Assembly (NCBI RefSeq): GCF_023746535.1 | Contig: NZ_CP098747.1 | Span: 1 to 64,000, forward strand | Source: Sneathiella marina | GTDB lineage: Bacteria > Pseudomonadota > Alphaproteobacteria > Sneathiellales > Sneathiellaceae | Length of the DNA: 64,000 nt | Direction of reading: 5' to 3' | Shown here: positions 50,279 through 59,045 of the stretch, piece after piece | How positions within the stretch are numbered: the first letter of the stretch is position 1 | How the letters are laid out: each line of letters opens with the position of its first letter | Made by a program: the position numbers and the translations under genes | The notes under the pieces: generated by a model | Database searches by the model: none | What the model was told of the DNA's origin: nothing | Seen by the model: the letters and a program-made list of their open reading frames with translations, nothing else

Positions 50279-51103
50279 ATGAACACACATGTAGGCACCC
50301 TGCATCAACGGACGACAGCCCGGATTTTGGCGATCGCCAATCAAAAAGGCGGCGTTGGCAAAACCACCACCACCATCAATCTGGCAACGGCCCTGGCGGC
50401 CATCGGCCAGACCGTCCTGATCATCGATACGGACCCGCAAGGCAATGCCAGTACAGGATTGGGGATCTCACGGGACAACCGGGAGAACAATGTCTATGGC
50501 GTGCTGATGGGAGAAACCCCAATAAAATCAGCAATTTACAAGACAGATATCCCACAGCTGGACCTGGTCCCCTCGACCGCGGACCTGTCCGGCGCCGAGC
50601 TGGAACTGGTGGAGCTGGACCGCCGCAGCCACCGCTTATATGATGCCATCTCGGAAATTAGTGACCGCTATGACTATATTCTGATTGATTGCCCGCCGTC
50701 GCTGAACCTGTTGACTTTGAATGCCCTGGTCGCCGTCCATGCGGTTGTGGTGCCGCTGCAATGTGAGTTTTTCGCCCTGGAAGGCCTGAGCATGTTGATG
50801 AAAACCATCGACCGGGTGCGCCAGACCCTGAACCCGCAGCTGGAAATCCAGGGCGTGGTCCTGACCATGTTCGACAAACGCAACAACCTGTCCCTGCAGG
50901 TGTCGCAGGATGTCCGCGACTTTCTCGGTGACAAGGTCTACCGGACCGTTATTCCCCGGAACGTGCGGGTTTCGGAGGCACCCAGCCATGGCAAGCCGGT
51001 GTTGATTTACGATCATCGCTGTGCCGGCAGCCAGGCTTATATCGGCCTCGCCAAAGAGGTCATCCGCCGTGAACGCCAGTTAAACGCGGCTGAAGTTGCA
51101 TGA
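50279..51103 (+). CDS. parA: Chromosome partitioning ATPase ParA
   Basis: A deviant-Walker ATPase of 274 residues that moves ParB-bound origins along the nucleoid. The P-loop KGGVGKTT is at 23-30, with the signature Lys at position 23, followed by DTDPQGNAST and the Walker B region YILIDCPPSLNLL. CAGGAG precedes the ATG, and rsmG ends 16 bases upstream. parB overlaps its stop by four bases. Confidence 0.97.
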   Translation: MNTHVGTLHQRTTARILAIANQKGGVGKTTTTINLATALAAIGQTVLIIDTDPQGNASTGLGISRDNRENNVYGVLMGETPIKSAIYKTDIPQLDLVPSTADLSGAELELVELDRRSHRLYDAISEISDRYDYILIDCPPSLNLLTLNALVAVHAVVVPLQCEFFALEGLSMLMKTIDRVRQTLNPQLEIQGVVLTMFDKRNNLSLQVSQDVRDFLGDKVYRTVIPRNVRVSEAPSHGKPVLIYDHRCAGSQAYIGLAKEVIRRERQLNAAEVA

Positions 51104-52125
51104 ATGAGATGATGATGACAGAAGAAAACCCGAAGAAAAAACTCGGACGCGGCCTTTCCGCCCTGCTTGGCGATGACAGTCCCGCGGATTACGCCGACCT
51201 GGACAAGGTCCGGGCCACCAAGGAAGTCCCTGTGGAACAGCTCCGGCCCAATCGGTATCAACCGAGGCAGGACTGGGACCAGGAAGCCCTGGAGAGTTTA
51301 TCCGCGTCCGTGCGGGAAAAGGGCATTCTGCAACCTATCCTTGTCCGCCGTGACCCCGATCAAGAAGTGGAGTTCGAAATTATCGCCGGGGAACGCCGCT
51401 GGCGGGCCGCACAAATGGCGCAGCTGCATGAAGTCCCGGTGGTGATCAAGGAACTGACCGATGCGGAAAGCATGGAAATCGCCATTATCGAGAATATCCA
51501 GCGCGAGGACCTGTCACCGATCGAGGAAGCGGAAGCCTATCGCCGCCTGATGGAGGAGTTCGACTATATTCAGGAGAGCCTGTCCAAGAAAGTTGGCAAA
51601 AGCCGGTCCCATGTGGCCAACCTGATGCGCCTTCTGGTCCTGCCGGAGGCTGTTCAAACCCTGATCCGCGAAGGGCGCCTGAGCGCCAGCGCCGCCAGAA
51701 CCCTGATAAATGCTGAGGATCCGGAGGCTTTGGCCCTGAAAATCGTTGAAGAAGGCTTGAGCGTTCGCGCGGCGGAGGAGCTGGGCAAGAAGAAAACGAA
51801 GAAAGCGGACAAGGGCTCCCATAACAGCGGCTTTCAGGTTTCCCGCTACAATAAAAGTGCCGATGTTCTTGCCCTGGAAGACGATTTGTCCCAGGCCATC
51901 GATATGGCCGTGGACATCCGCCATAATGACGACGGCAGCGGAACGCTGACCATCCGATATGAAGATCTCGACCATCTGGATGATGCCTGCCGCCGCCTGA
52001 CCCGGGAACCCCTGCATGGTCTGATCGAGGATCCGCTGACCGAGGATGAGGTGAAAAGCTATTCTTATGGGGATGAAATCCAGTCCGCACTGGATTCCGC
52101 GCTTGAAGATCCAAAAGAAGAGTAA
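51100..52125 (+). CDS. parB: Chromosome partitioning protein ParB
   Basis: A CTPase and DNA-binding clamp of 341 residues that loads at parS and spreads. The N-terminal CTP-binding region has the boxes GERRWRAAQ (near 97) and ENIQREDLSPIEEA. The central helix-turn-helix lies around 150-200 (KKVGKSRSHVANLMRLL), and the C-terminal dimer domain is rich in acidic residues. The start overlaps parA (ATGA); other ATGs lie 4-6 codons on. Confidence 0.97.
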   Translation: MNEMMMTEENPKKKLGRGLSALLGDDSPADYADLDKVRATKEVPVEQLRPNRYQPRQDWDQEALESLSASVREKGILQPILVRRDPDQEVEFEIIAGERRWRAAQMAQLHEVPVVIKELTDAESMEIAIIENIQREDLSPIEEAEAYRRLMEEFDYIQESLSKKVGKSRSHVANLMRLLVLPEAVQTLIREGRLSASAARTLINAEDPEALALKIVEEGLSVRAAEELGKKKTKKADKGSHNSGFQVSRYNKSADVLALEDDLSQAIDMAVDIRHNDDGSGTLTIRYEDLDHLDDACRRLTREPLHGLIEDPLTEDEVKSYSYGDEIQSALDSALEDPKEE

Positions 52126-52139
52126 TTCCCGTAATTCGA

Positions 52140-52159
52140 GTATAATTTGGCAATTATAC
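52140..52159. repeat. Perfect inverted repeat downstream of parB
   Basis: GTATAATT and AATTATAC separated by the four bases TGGC form a perfect 8-base-pair, AT-rich stem just after the parB stop. No T run follows, so it is not a typical rho-independent terminator; it could be an operator or a weak processing site. Confidence 0.5.
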
Positions 52160-52394
52160 CGCTCAAACCTGGTGCTTCGAATGATTTTGGTCAGCGGCGA
52201 AAACATCAGCTGAAACCGGCAGAAACCCTGACATCTCGCAGCCCAGCCGCCACAATATATGGAAACCAACCCGCGTTTTCAGGCCGCTCGACACATCATG
52301 TCGTGTATTGGGACAATGGCTTGTGTGAGATTCGGGCTTAGACGGACCGGATATTTGGCATTTATCAACCCGCGTCACAAAAAAGGAGTTGTAC

Positions 52395-52877
52395 ATGGAC
52401 ACATATATCATCAAGAAAACTGAAATCGAGGCTATGGAGGGATTGCAGAAAACCCATTTCCTGAATGAAAACGCGCAACGAACCAACAAGTCGTTAGGGG
52501 ACCTGACCGGACTTACCGGCTTTGGCTTCCATATTATTGAGGTCCCACCGGGGAAAAGCTCCACCGAGTTTCATGTTCACCAATATGAGGACGAATGCAC
52601 TTACGTGCTTTCTGGAAAAGGGCAGGTGATCATTGGCTCCGAGACCCATGCCATCAGCGAAGGTGACTTCATCGGCTATCGAAAAGCAGGAGAAGCGCAT
52701 ACCATGGTCAATTCCGGTTCCGACATTCTCAAATGCATCGTGGTGGGCCAGAGATTAGCCCATGATGTGGGCGATTACCCCAATCTTGGCAAACGTATAT
52801 ACAGGAACGACGGCTTGCCATGGGACGTTGTGGATCACCAGCATGTGGTCAATCCGGCAGATGCCGGGAAAAAATAA
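52395..52877 (+). CDS. Cupin-domain protein
   Basis: A 160-residue protein with a single cupin barrel: FHVHQYEDECTYVLSGKGQVIIG, then AGEAHTMVNSGSD. The histidines and glutamate of the metal-binding motif are present. Relatives bind small molecules or act as isomerases and dioxygenases; the substrate is unknown. AAAGGAG precedes the ATG at 52395. The upstream gap to parB (52126-52394) contains the inverted repeat and a possible long leader, nothing else I can identify. Confidence 0.8.
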   Translation: MDTYIIKKTEIEAMEGLQKTHFLNENAQRTNKSLGDLTGLTGFGFHIIEVPPGKSSTEFHVHQYEDECTYVLSGKGQVIIGSETHAISEGDFIGYRKAGEAHTMVNSGSDILKCIVVGQRLAHDVGDYPNLGKRIYRNDGLPWDVVDHQHVVNPADAGKK

Positions 52878-53147
52878 ATTTCCCCGGGGTATTTGTGGCG
52901 CCCAGGAGTGGTAAAACCGTCAAAACCAAATCTCCGGGATCTCTCCCAATTATTTTTGTCCACCACCGGCCTATGTGAAAATTCTATTTGATCCAGCTCC
53001 AATATTTTTATATTTTCAATATTATTTCTGCACCCTTTAAATAAGAATAATAAACCCCAATTAAGGACAAAATTTCAATTTATTTACATTGTATTCATTT
53101 GTCCTAATTGATTTGTATATTTGTAATGTCTTGACAGGAATAGCCCT

Positions 53148-53675
53148 ATGGTTGTCTCCACCGTTCGATACCGTTGGTTAAAGTCCCACTCCATGCCCCT
53201 GTATCCCTGCTTCACCATTCGCCCCTATTGCGCCTCCGATGCGCAGCAGACGGCGCGTGTCTTTTATGACTCAGTACATATCGGCGCTGCCAGCTTTTAT
53301 TCCCTGGCCCAGAGACAGGCCTGGGCCCCGGAAATTCCCAAACCACCATTATGGGGGCAGCGCCTGGCCAATGCCACCACTATGGTGGCAGTAAAGAACA
53401 ACCGGGTTGTTGGTTTTATGTCCCTGACCGGCGGCGGCATGCTGGATCTGGCTTATGTTCTGCCGGCTGTCATGGGCATGGGGGTGGCCGAGGATCTGTA
53501 CAGGAAGATCCTCGAGATTGCCCAGGACCGGGACCTTGTGGCACTTGGCACGGAGGCCAGCCATATGGCCCGGCGGTTCTTTCTGAAACATGGCTGGCGC
53601 GAGGTAACAGAGCAAACCGTGGAGCGCAACGGTGTCGAGCTGACCAATTTTTTGATGGCTAAGTATTTGAAATAA
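53148..53675 (+). CDS. GNAT acetyltransferase
   Basis: A protein of up to 175 residues of the GNAT superfamily. The N-terminal FTIRPYCASDAQQTARVFYDSVH and the middle VVGFMSLTGGGMLDLAYVLPAVMGMGVAEDLYRKI fit, but the acetyl-CoA loop is degenerate. The ATG at 53148 follows AGGA; a start at 53193 (MPLYPCF) is equally plausible. The substrate is unknown. The upstream region (52878-53147) is AT-rich, and I see no element in it. Confidence 0.7.
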   Translation: MVVSTVRYRWLKSHSMPLYPCFTIRPYCASDAQQTARVFYDSVHIGAASFYSLAQRQAWAPEIPKPPLWGQRLANATTMVAVKNNRVVGFMSLTGGGMLDLAYVLPAVMGMGVAEDLYRKILEIAQDRDLVALGTEASHMARRFFLKHGWREVTEQTVERNGVELTNFLMAKYLK

Positions 53676-53742
53676 AACAAGGTTACTAAATCTAACTATC
53701 GGTATCTTAAGGCCTCTCACAGCAATACGAAAGGGTGGCTAA

Positions 53743-54252
53743 TTGAAAATAATCGAATTTCTGATGGCCGGAAGCTTTCGGAACACCGACAAGGGCGACA
53801 CGCTCTATTTCCCGTGGGGCATATTTGGATCGGGCTACATTCTGGACACGGCTGCCCGGAAAAAGAAAATCCTTTATGTCTCCGCAGGTCAGTCTGTTCT
53901 TGCGGGTATCATCATATTAACCGTTTATCAAAAATTTGACTGGATGGCGATCTGGTTTCTCCTTCCACCATATTGGTTGTGTCACATGATTGCCACATTT
54001 TTGCTGACCCGGGGTTTGCAGAAAACTGACGAGAAATTGACGTATCGACAATCACTTGAAGAAGTGGCAAAAAAGGCTGGTTTTGGCTTGATGGTTGTAA
54101 TGGTTATGGCGTCCCTTGGCGGGCTGGCGATCGGCATCTGGATGATTGGAGCGGGCATAAATTTAGGCTTCGGCCTTTTGATGCTTGTGGCGTCTTTTGT
54201 ACTAGGGTTGATGTGGTGTTATCTGATTATAAGAAAAAGGACGCACACTTAA
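53743..54252 (+). CDS. Hypothetical multi-pass membrane protein
   Basis: Not recognised. A 169-residue protein with about four hydrophobic segments (near 45-63, 69-89, 112-132 and 137-158) separated by basic loops, ending in a basic tail (IIRKRTHT). It has no signal peptidase cleavage site or motif I recognise. A TTG start at 53743 follows AAAGGG; an ATG exists at 53764. It stands alone between the GNAT and phytanoyl-CoA dioxygenase genes, and its base composition is lower in GC than its neighbours. Confidence 0.6.
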   Translation: MKIIEFLMAGSFRNTDKGDTLYFPWGIFGSGYILDTAARKKKILYVSAGQSVLAGIIILTVYQKFDWMAIWFLLPPYWLCHMIATFLLTRGLQKTDEKLTYRQSLEEVAKKAGFGLMVVMVMASLGGLAIGIWMIGAGINLGFGLLMLVASFVLGLMWCYLIIRKRTHT

Positions 54253-54359
54253 AACGTTTAAAGCGGGTCGTTTCCCGGTATCGAATCCCTGCCATGCTTT
54301 GACCAATCAGCGCCCGCCGCTATAATAGGGAAAAGAAAATCTTCAGGCAGGAGAGGGCG

Positions 54360-55223
54360 ATGACGCAAACCTTACCCACAAAACTATCCCGGCAGATTAC
54401 GGCGGAGGAAATTGCGGCGTTCGAGCGGGATGGCGCCGCCGTTATCCGCGATGTGGTGCCTGCGGGGTGGATTGAGGTCATGCGCACAGCGATCGAGCGG
54501 ATCTTGAACGATCCCGGCGCGGCCTCGGTGGAATATACGCCCGACGGCAATAAAGGCCGCTATTACGGGGATTTCTTCGTCTGGATGCGCGATCCGGACT
54601 TCAAGCGCTTTATCTTAGGTAGTCCCATGCCGGAACTGGCGGTGCAGGTGATGCAATCCAAAACCGCGCATTTCTTCTATGATCAGCTATTGGTGAAAGA
54701 GCCCGGCACCATCGAGCCCACGCCCTGGCATCAGGATCTGCCCTATTGGCCGGTGCGCGGGAACCATATTCTGTCGCTGTGGGTGCCGTTTGACGACGCG
54801 ACCTTGGAATCTGGCGTGGTGCAATATATCCGGGGGTCGCATAAATGGGGCAAGATGTATGCGCCGGCGGCCTTTGGCAAGGATACGGGCTTTGCCGATA
54901 TCTATGCCAAGGCGGGGTTGGAGCCGTTACCGGATTTTGAGGCCATGCGCGATAACTTTGATATCCTGCATTGGGATGTGGGGCCGGGCGATGTCATCCT
55001 GCATCATCCGCTGACCGTGCATTATGCGGCGGGCAATGCCTCCTTGACCGGGCGGCGGCGCGGATTGGCGCTGCGCTATCTCGGGGATGATGCGGAATAT
55101 GACGACCGGCCCGGCACGTTCGTGGAGAACCAGAAGGTGATGGCGTTGCTGCCGGGGTTTGACATGAAAGACGGGGATCGCTTCGCCGCGCCGCATTTCC
55201 CGCAAGCCTGGCCGCGCCGGTAA
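54360..55223 (+). CDS. Phytanoyl-CoA dioxygenase family protein
   Basis: A 287-residue Fe(II)/2-oxoglutarate-dependent oxygenase of the PhyH family. The iron ligands are visible in WHQDLPYW (H-x-D) and HHPLTVHYAAGN (second His), and the 2-oxoglutarate Arg is near RRRGLALRYLG. Substrate unknown. The ATG follows GGAGAGG. It is likely monocistronic, since the downstream tandem lipoproteins have their own conserved leader. Confidence 0.85.
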   Translation: MTQTLPTKLSRQITAEEIAAFERDGAAVIRDVVPAGWIEVMRTAIERILNDPGAASVEYTPDGNKGRYYGDFFVWMRDPDFKRFILGSPMPELAVQVMQSKTAHFFYDQLLVKEPGTIEPTPWHQDLPYWPVRGNHILSLWVPFDDATLESGVVQYIRGSHKWGKMYAPAAFGKDTGFADIYAKAGLEPLPDFEAMRDNFDILHWDVGPGDVILHHPLTVHYAAGNASLTGRRRGLALRYLGDDAEYDDRPGTFVENQKVMALLPGFDMKDGDRFAAPHFPQAWPRR

Positions 55224-55339
55224 ACGACCCGGTATCCGGCCGTGGCGCCATGGCGCCAGCAGATAAGTCTCGCCATTGGTTTCCCACCATTCTATAGTGT
55301 TTAGAAAGAAGAATATTCCCCAATACCGATGGATTGATT

Positions 55340-56023
55340 ATGCGTCTATTTGCTCTCGTTATTGCCACCCTGATACCCCTAACCGCCTGCCAGACAACAG
55401 AAAAAGCCGGTAGCGGCCCGATTTCAGATATGCCGGATAATATTATTTCCTCCTATAAGAACTATCGCCAGATCATGGAAGAAACCGACCGCCAGAATAT
55501 GGTCTTTGCCTATAATAAAACCGACCGTAGCTCAGGCTGGGTCAGTCGACGCGAAAATGATGGCATTGGCCACGCAATCGAAGAAGCTTTGGAAATTTGT
55601 GGCAAGAACCGTACCATCGGAACCTGTGAAATACTTGATATTGATGGCCGTATCGTTTGGCAAGGGGTGGATGCGCACGTGCTCGCTCGCCTGCTGGAAG
55701 AGCTACCAGATTTCGTGGACACCCAGACCCATGAATATGACGGGAAGGAATATCGGATCACGGACCGTCAATTGAAGAAATTTAGGTTACGCAGTGATAT
55801 CCGTGAACAGTCTGATTTTTCGGCGTTTTTTGTGAGTGGGGACGGCGTCAACTATGGGGACGGGTATACGGATAGCCGCTCGCCATCAGGCCATTCATCA
55901 GCAGTCCACAATGCGAGAGGGAAATGTAAAATTGCCTCGCCAGAGAGGAAATGCTACCTTTTCACCACCAATGGCGAACCGGTCAACGACGATGCGCGCC
56001 GTGCCCTGGAACGGGATAATTGA
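55340..56023 (+). CDS. Tandem lipoprotein, copy 1 (unknown function)
   Basis: Not recognised. A 227-residue lipoprotein starting MRLFALVIATLIPLTACQTT with the lipobox LTAC. After the cysteine it is soluble, with conserved GTCEILDIDGRIVWQG, EYDGKEYRITDRQLKKF and SPSGHSS blocks shared with copy 2. Cysteines in GTC, ICGK, KCKI and KCYLF could form disulfides. It would be anchored to the outer or inner membrane and face the periplasm. The ATG at 55340 is preferred because it begins the signal peptide; the TTG at 55334 adds two residues. Confidence 0.75.
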   Translation: MRLFALVIATLIPLTACQTTEKAGSGPISDMPDNIISSYKNYRQIMEETDRQNMVFAYNKTDRSSGWVSRRENDGIGHAIEEALEICGKNRTIGTCEILDIDGRIVWQGVDAHVLARLLEELPDFVDTQTHEYDGKEYRITDRQLKKFRLRSDIREQSDFSAFFVSGDGVNYGDGYTDSRSPSGHSSAVHNARGKCKIASPERKCYLFTTNGEPVNDDARRALERDN

Positions 56024-56149
56024 TGCCCTGCAAGGACATGTGGGATCTGCAGATGTGATCCGGCGACCCCTGATTTTTCTCGCCATGACCGCACTACCAT
56101 TCTATAGTGTTTAGGAAGAAGAGTATTCCCGAATACCGATGGATTGATT

Positions 56150-56833
56150 ATGCGTCTTTTTGCTCTCGTTATTGCCACCTTGCTTACCCTAACCGCTTGC
56201 CAGACCACAGAAAAAGCCGGTAGCGGCCCGATTTCGAATATGCCCGGAAAATCTGTTCGTGCCTATCAGGCGTATAAATTGGCTATTGAAAAATATCCGC
56301 GTCATAACTTTGCCTTTGTCTATAATGCGTCCGGCTATTCATATGGATGGTCTGGTCAAAAGGAATCGCATGGCCAAGGCTATGCCGTGGAAAAAGCAAT
56401 GGAAAACTGCACAAAAGGAAGCTCGTCTGGAACGTGCAAGTTACTTGACCTTGATGGTCGCATTGTTTGGAAAGGGATGGATCCGCGGGTACTCGCCAGT
56501 TTGCTGGAAGAGCCACCAAAATTCGCTGACACCCGGACCCATGAATATGACGGGATGGAATATCGTATCACGGACCGTCAATTGAAGAGGTTTACGGCGC
56601 GAATAACAACACGTGAACGGTATGATTTTACGGCGTATTTTGTGAGTGGTGACGGTATCAACTATGGTGAAGGGTTTTCGACAGGCCGGTCGCCGTCCGG
56701 CCATTCATCAACTGTCCGAAATGCGAGGGAGGCATGCCAAATTGCCTCGCCAGAGAGGAAATGCTATCTTTTTGCTGCCAATGGCGAACCGATCAATGAC
56801 GATGCGCGCCGTGCCCTGGAACGGGAAAATTGA
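56150..56833 (+). CDS. Tandem lipoprotein, copy 2 (unknown function)
   Basis: Not recognised. The 227-residue paralogue of the gene before it, with the same signal peptide and lipobox (LTAC) and the same C-terminal block ERKCYLFAANGEPINDDARRALE. The middle region differs most (for example RHNFAFVYNASGYSYGW instead of RQNMVFAYNKTDRSSGW), so the two copies have evolved separately. It is transcribed from a repeated copy of the leader. A GNAT or other partner gene is not evident. Confidence 0.75.
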   Translation: MRLFALVIATLLTLTACQTTEKAGSGPISNMPGKSVRAYQAYKLAIEKYPRHNFAFVYNASGYSYGWSGQKESHGQGYAVEKAMENCTKGSSSGTCKLLDLDGRIVWKGMDPRVLASLLEEPPKFADTRTHEYDGMEYRITDRQLKRFTARITTRERYDFTAYFVSGDGINYGEGFSTGRSPSGHSSTVRNAREACQIASPERKCYLFAANGEPINDDARRALEREN

Positions 56834-56883
56834 TGAAAATGCCCCCTCAGGACCGCTGGGGTAGAAGAAGCTGGAGATAGAAT

Positions 56884-57501
56884 ATGACCGATCACACCGT
56901 AACAACTGTTGACGCCCTGTATGAGATCTACAAGCAGCCGAACGAGAAGGTGCAGCGCAAGGTGTTGAGCGCACTGGATAGCCATTGCCGGGATTTTATT
57001 AGCAATTGCCCGTTTCTGGTGATCGGCACCCATGGCATTGATGGCGGCACGGATACCTCGCCGCGCGGGGATGCGCCGGGCTTTATCGATGTTCTGGATG
57101 ATACCACCTTGCTGTTGCCGGACCGGCCGGGCAATAACCGGCTCGATACCCTGCGCAATATTGTTGTTAATCCGGCGGTCGGGCTATTGTTCATGATCCC
57201 GGGCCTGCGCGAAACCCTGCGCATTAACGGCAAGGCCGCAATCTCGACCGATCCGCAGCTGCTGGCCCGGGGCGTGGCCCAGGGCAAGACACCGGTGACC
57301 ACCCTCAAAATCGACGTGACCGAAGCCTATTTGCATTGCGGCAAGGCGCTTATTCGCTCCCGTTTATGGGATCCGGCGGCGCGCCTCGACGTGAACGCGC
57401 TGCCCTCACCCGCGAAAATATACGCCGACCAGATCGGCGGCCTCAATACGGCTGAAATGCAGCAGGTCCTCGATACATCCTATACGGAAACCCTGTATTA
57501 G
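56884..57501 (+). CDS. Pyridoxamine 5'-phosphate oxidase family (FMN-binding) protein
   Basis: A 205-residue flavin-binding split-barrel protein resembling the MSMEG_1061-type PPOX family. Visible blocks are FLVIGTHGIDGGTDTSPRGDAPGF, LLLPDRPGNNRLDTLRNIVVNPAVGLLFMIPG and TLRINGKAAISTD. It may be a flavin-dependent oxidoreductase or heme-binding protein; the exact reaction is unknown. GGAG precedes the ATG at 56884. It is convergent with the cytochrome b561 gene 10 bases away. Confidence 0.82.
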   Translation: MTDHTVTTVDALYEIYKQPNEKVQRKVLSALDSHCRDFISNCPFLVIGTHGIDGGTDTSPRGDAPGFIDVLDDTTLLLPDRPGNNRLDTLRNIVVNPAVGLLFMIPGLRETLRINGKAAISTDPQLLARGVAQGKTPVTTLKIDVTEAYLHCGKALIRSRLWDPAARLDVNALPSPAKIYADQIGGLNTAEMQQVLDTSYTETLY

Positions 57502-57511
57502 GCGTGATCCG

Positions 57512-58102
57512 TCAATCGGTGCTGCTCTTGCGGCGGAGGTTGAACATATCGGTTATCAGCTTGTGGCCGAACAGCTGATGGACAATGGCGGCGCTCGCAT
57601 GAACCGCCAGATATCCCCACATGACGGGACCGAGGAACTCGTGGATTTCCTTTACGAAATCCAGCCAGGGGGCAAAGGACCAGTTGTCGCCCACATTGAA
57701 GTAAATCAAGCTGCCGGTCAGGGCCATGATACTGGCAACGACCAGGCCGACACCCTGAATGGCGCCGGCCAGAGGGCTTGGCTCTGACGCATCGGGGAGT
57801 TTCAGCTTGCGCATATGATTGGCATAATGGCGGATATCCGCCAGCAGGGCGCGCCGCCGATCGCCGGAGAACCAGGGAAACAGCTGCGCCATCGGGACAA
57901 CGCCGCCTCTGACAAATGACCAGAGCCAATGCAGGATCAACAGGCCAAGCAGCGTCAGACCGAGATATTCATGCAGGTCATACAGAAAATTTCCCGGTTT
58001 CTCTGGTCGCGGGTGATGCATCCATTCGCTGACCAACAGCTGGGCCACTATTCCCGCTGCCAAAAAAACATGCAGCAACCGGGTGAAGCGATCGTAAAAC
58101 AT
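57512..58102 (-). CDS. Cytochrome b561-type membrane protein
   Basis: A 196-residue four-helix di-heme cytochrome b. Candidate heme ligands are His11, His44, His58, His154, His168 and His175, at the ends of hydrophobic segments. Relatives pass electrons between quinone and periplasmic partners. It lies 27 bases downstream of a secreted protein with four cysteines, probably in one transcript with it. Confidence 0.84.
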   Translation of the reverse strand: MFYDRFTRLLHVFLAAGIVAQLLVSEWMHHPRPEKPGNFLYDLHEYLGLTLLGLLILHWLWSFVRGGVVPMAQLFPWFSGDRRRALLADIRHYANHMRKLKLPDASEPSPLAGAIQGVGLVVASIMALTGSLIYFNVGDNWSFAPWLDFVKEIHEFLGPVMWGYLAVHASAAIVHQLFGHKLITDMFNLRRKSSTD

Positions 58103-58129
58103 ATATGCCCTCCCGATGGGTATTGCCGG

Positions 58130-58825
58130 TTATTTCAGCGACTTTTCAAGGCCATTTAAGGCAAACAGGGAGCCGTTGACCATCTGCCGGGCGCGGGCAT
58201 TGCATTCGTTTTCGGTGAATTTCTCCCGCTGGGCGTCGATCAGGCCCATGGCTTCCTTCATCAATTCGGGATTTTCCGCCTTAAGCTTGGCGGCGACGGC
58301 ATCGAAGGAGGTCTTGACCTCTGTCCAGCGGGCGTCGCTCATATCGAAATGCTTGCACACCTCCATGATCACATCGATGCCAAGGGCCGCCCGGGTGAAA
58401 CGCCGCATGTTATAGCGGGTCAGCGAGGAGGGGTGGGTATATTCGCCACCGGTCATTTCCCCGCCGAGGGAACGGGCCAAGGTCAGGGTATCCGTCGCGA
58501 TTTTGGAGGCGTCGGCATTGCAGTCCGCCGCCGCCGCGGCTCTGCTGGCGTGATTTTGCGCGGCCACGACAAACGGTACCCCGTTAAACCTGGCGATCCA
58601 TTCATTGATCCGCCAGACCTGCCATTCCAGCTCCTGATGCTCCTTGGCGGACAGGCTGTTGCATTTCTGTTCCAGATACCAGCCATCGGTTACGGTTGCA
58701 TAATCCCCCGAAACCTCGCTCAGCGCCACATGACCTTCGGCCCGGCTTTCAGAACTCATAAAAAGGGAGCTGGCGGTGGCAAGGCCGATCAGTACGGATA
58801 ACAGGTTTTTGCTTCGGAGCCTCAT
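58130..58825 (-). CDS. Secreted four-cysteine protein of unknown function
   Basis: Not recognised. A 231-residue protein with a signal peptide (about 1-29, cleaving after SRA) and four cysteines at 55, 102, 157 and 208, which could make two disulfides. There is no CxxCH heme motif. Most of the chain is helical, with an Ala-rich stretch (SRAAAAADCNADASKI). It precedes the cytochrome b561 gene on the same strand by 27 bases, so it may act with it in the periplasm. Confidence 0.72.
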   Translation of the reverse strand: MRLRSKNLLSVLIGLATASSLFMSSESRAEGHVALSEVSGDYATVTDGWYLEQKCNSLSAKEHQELEWQVWRINEWIARFNGVPFVVAAQNHASRAAAAADCNADASKIATDTLTLARSLGGEMTGGEYTHPSSLTRYNMRRFTRAALGIDVIMEVCKHFDMSDARWTEVKTSFDAVAAKLKAENPELMKEAMGLIDAQREKFTENECNARARQMVNGSLFALNGLEKSLK

Positions 58826-59045
58826 GGCGCATCCTTTCGCGGGAAATCAATCAAATCAATCATCTCTTCAGTGCTTTTTTATAAGAGAAACAGTTACAAA
58901 CTCTTTAAAGGCGATGTTTGGCCTAGTATTGTTTTCATCTTATTCCCTTAGGGCTGTTTTTCAAGAAAGAACTCGATTATTCCCCACTTTGCCCGTAAGC
59001 ATAGGCGGGATATAACATTTCCCGATACTGTCAGGGTACCCTTGC

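Larger units (their letters stand above)
55269..56836 (+). repeat. Tandem duplication of a lipoprotein gene with its leader
   Basis: Two units of about 758 bases begin near 55269 and 56079, 810 bases apart, each with the same leader (CTCGCCAT, then CCATTCTATAGTGTTTAG) and one lipoprotein gene. The units share a -10-like TATAGT. The coding sequences have diverged in the middle while signal peptide, lipobox and ends stay alike. Confidence 0.85.
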
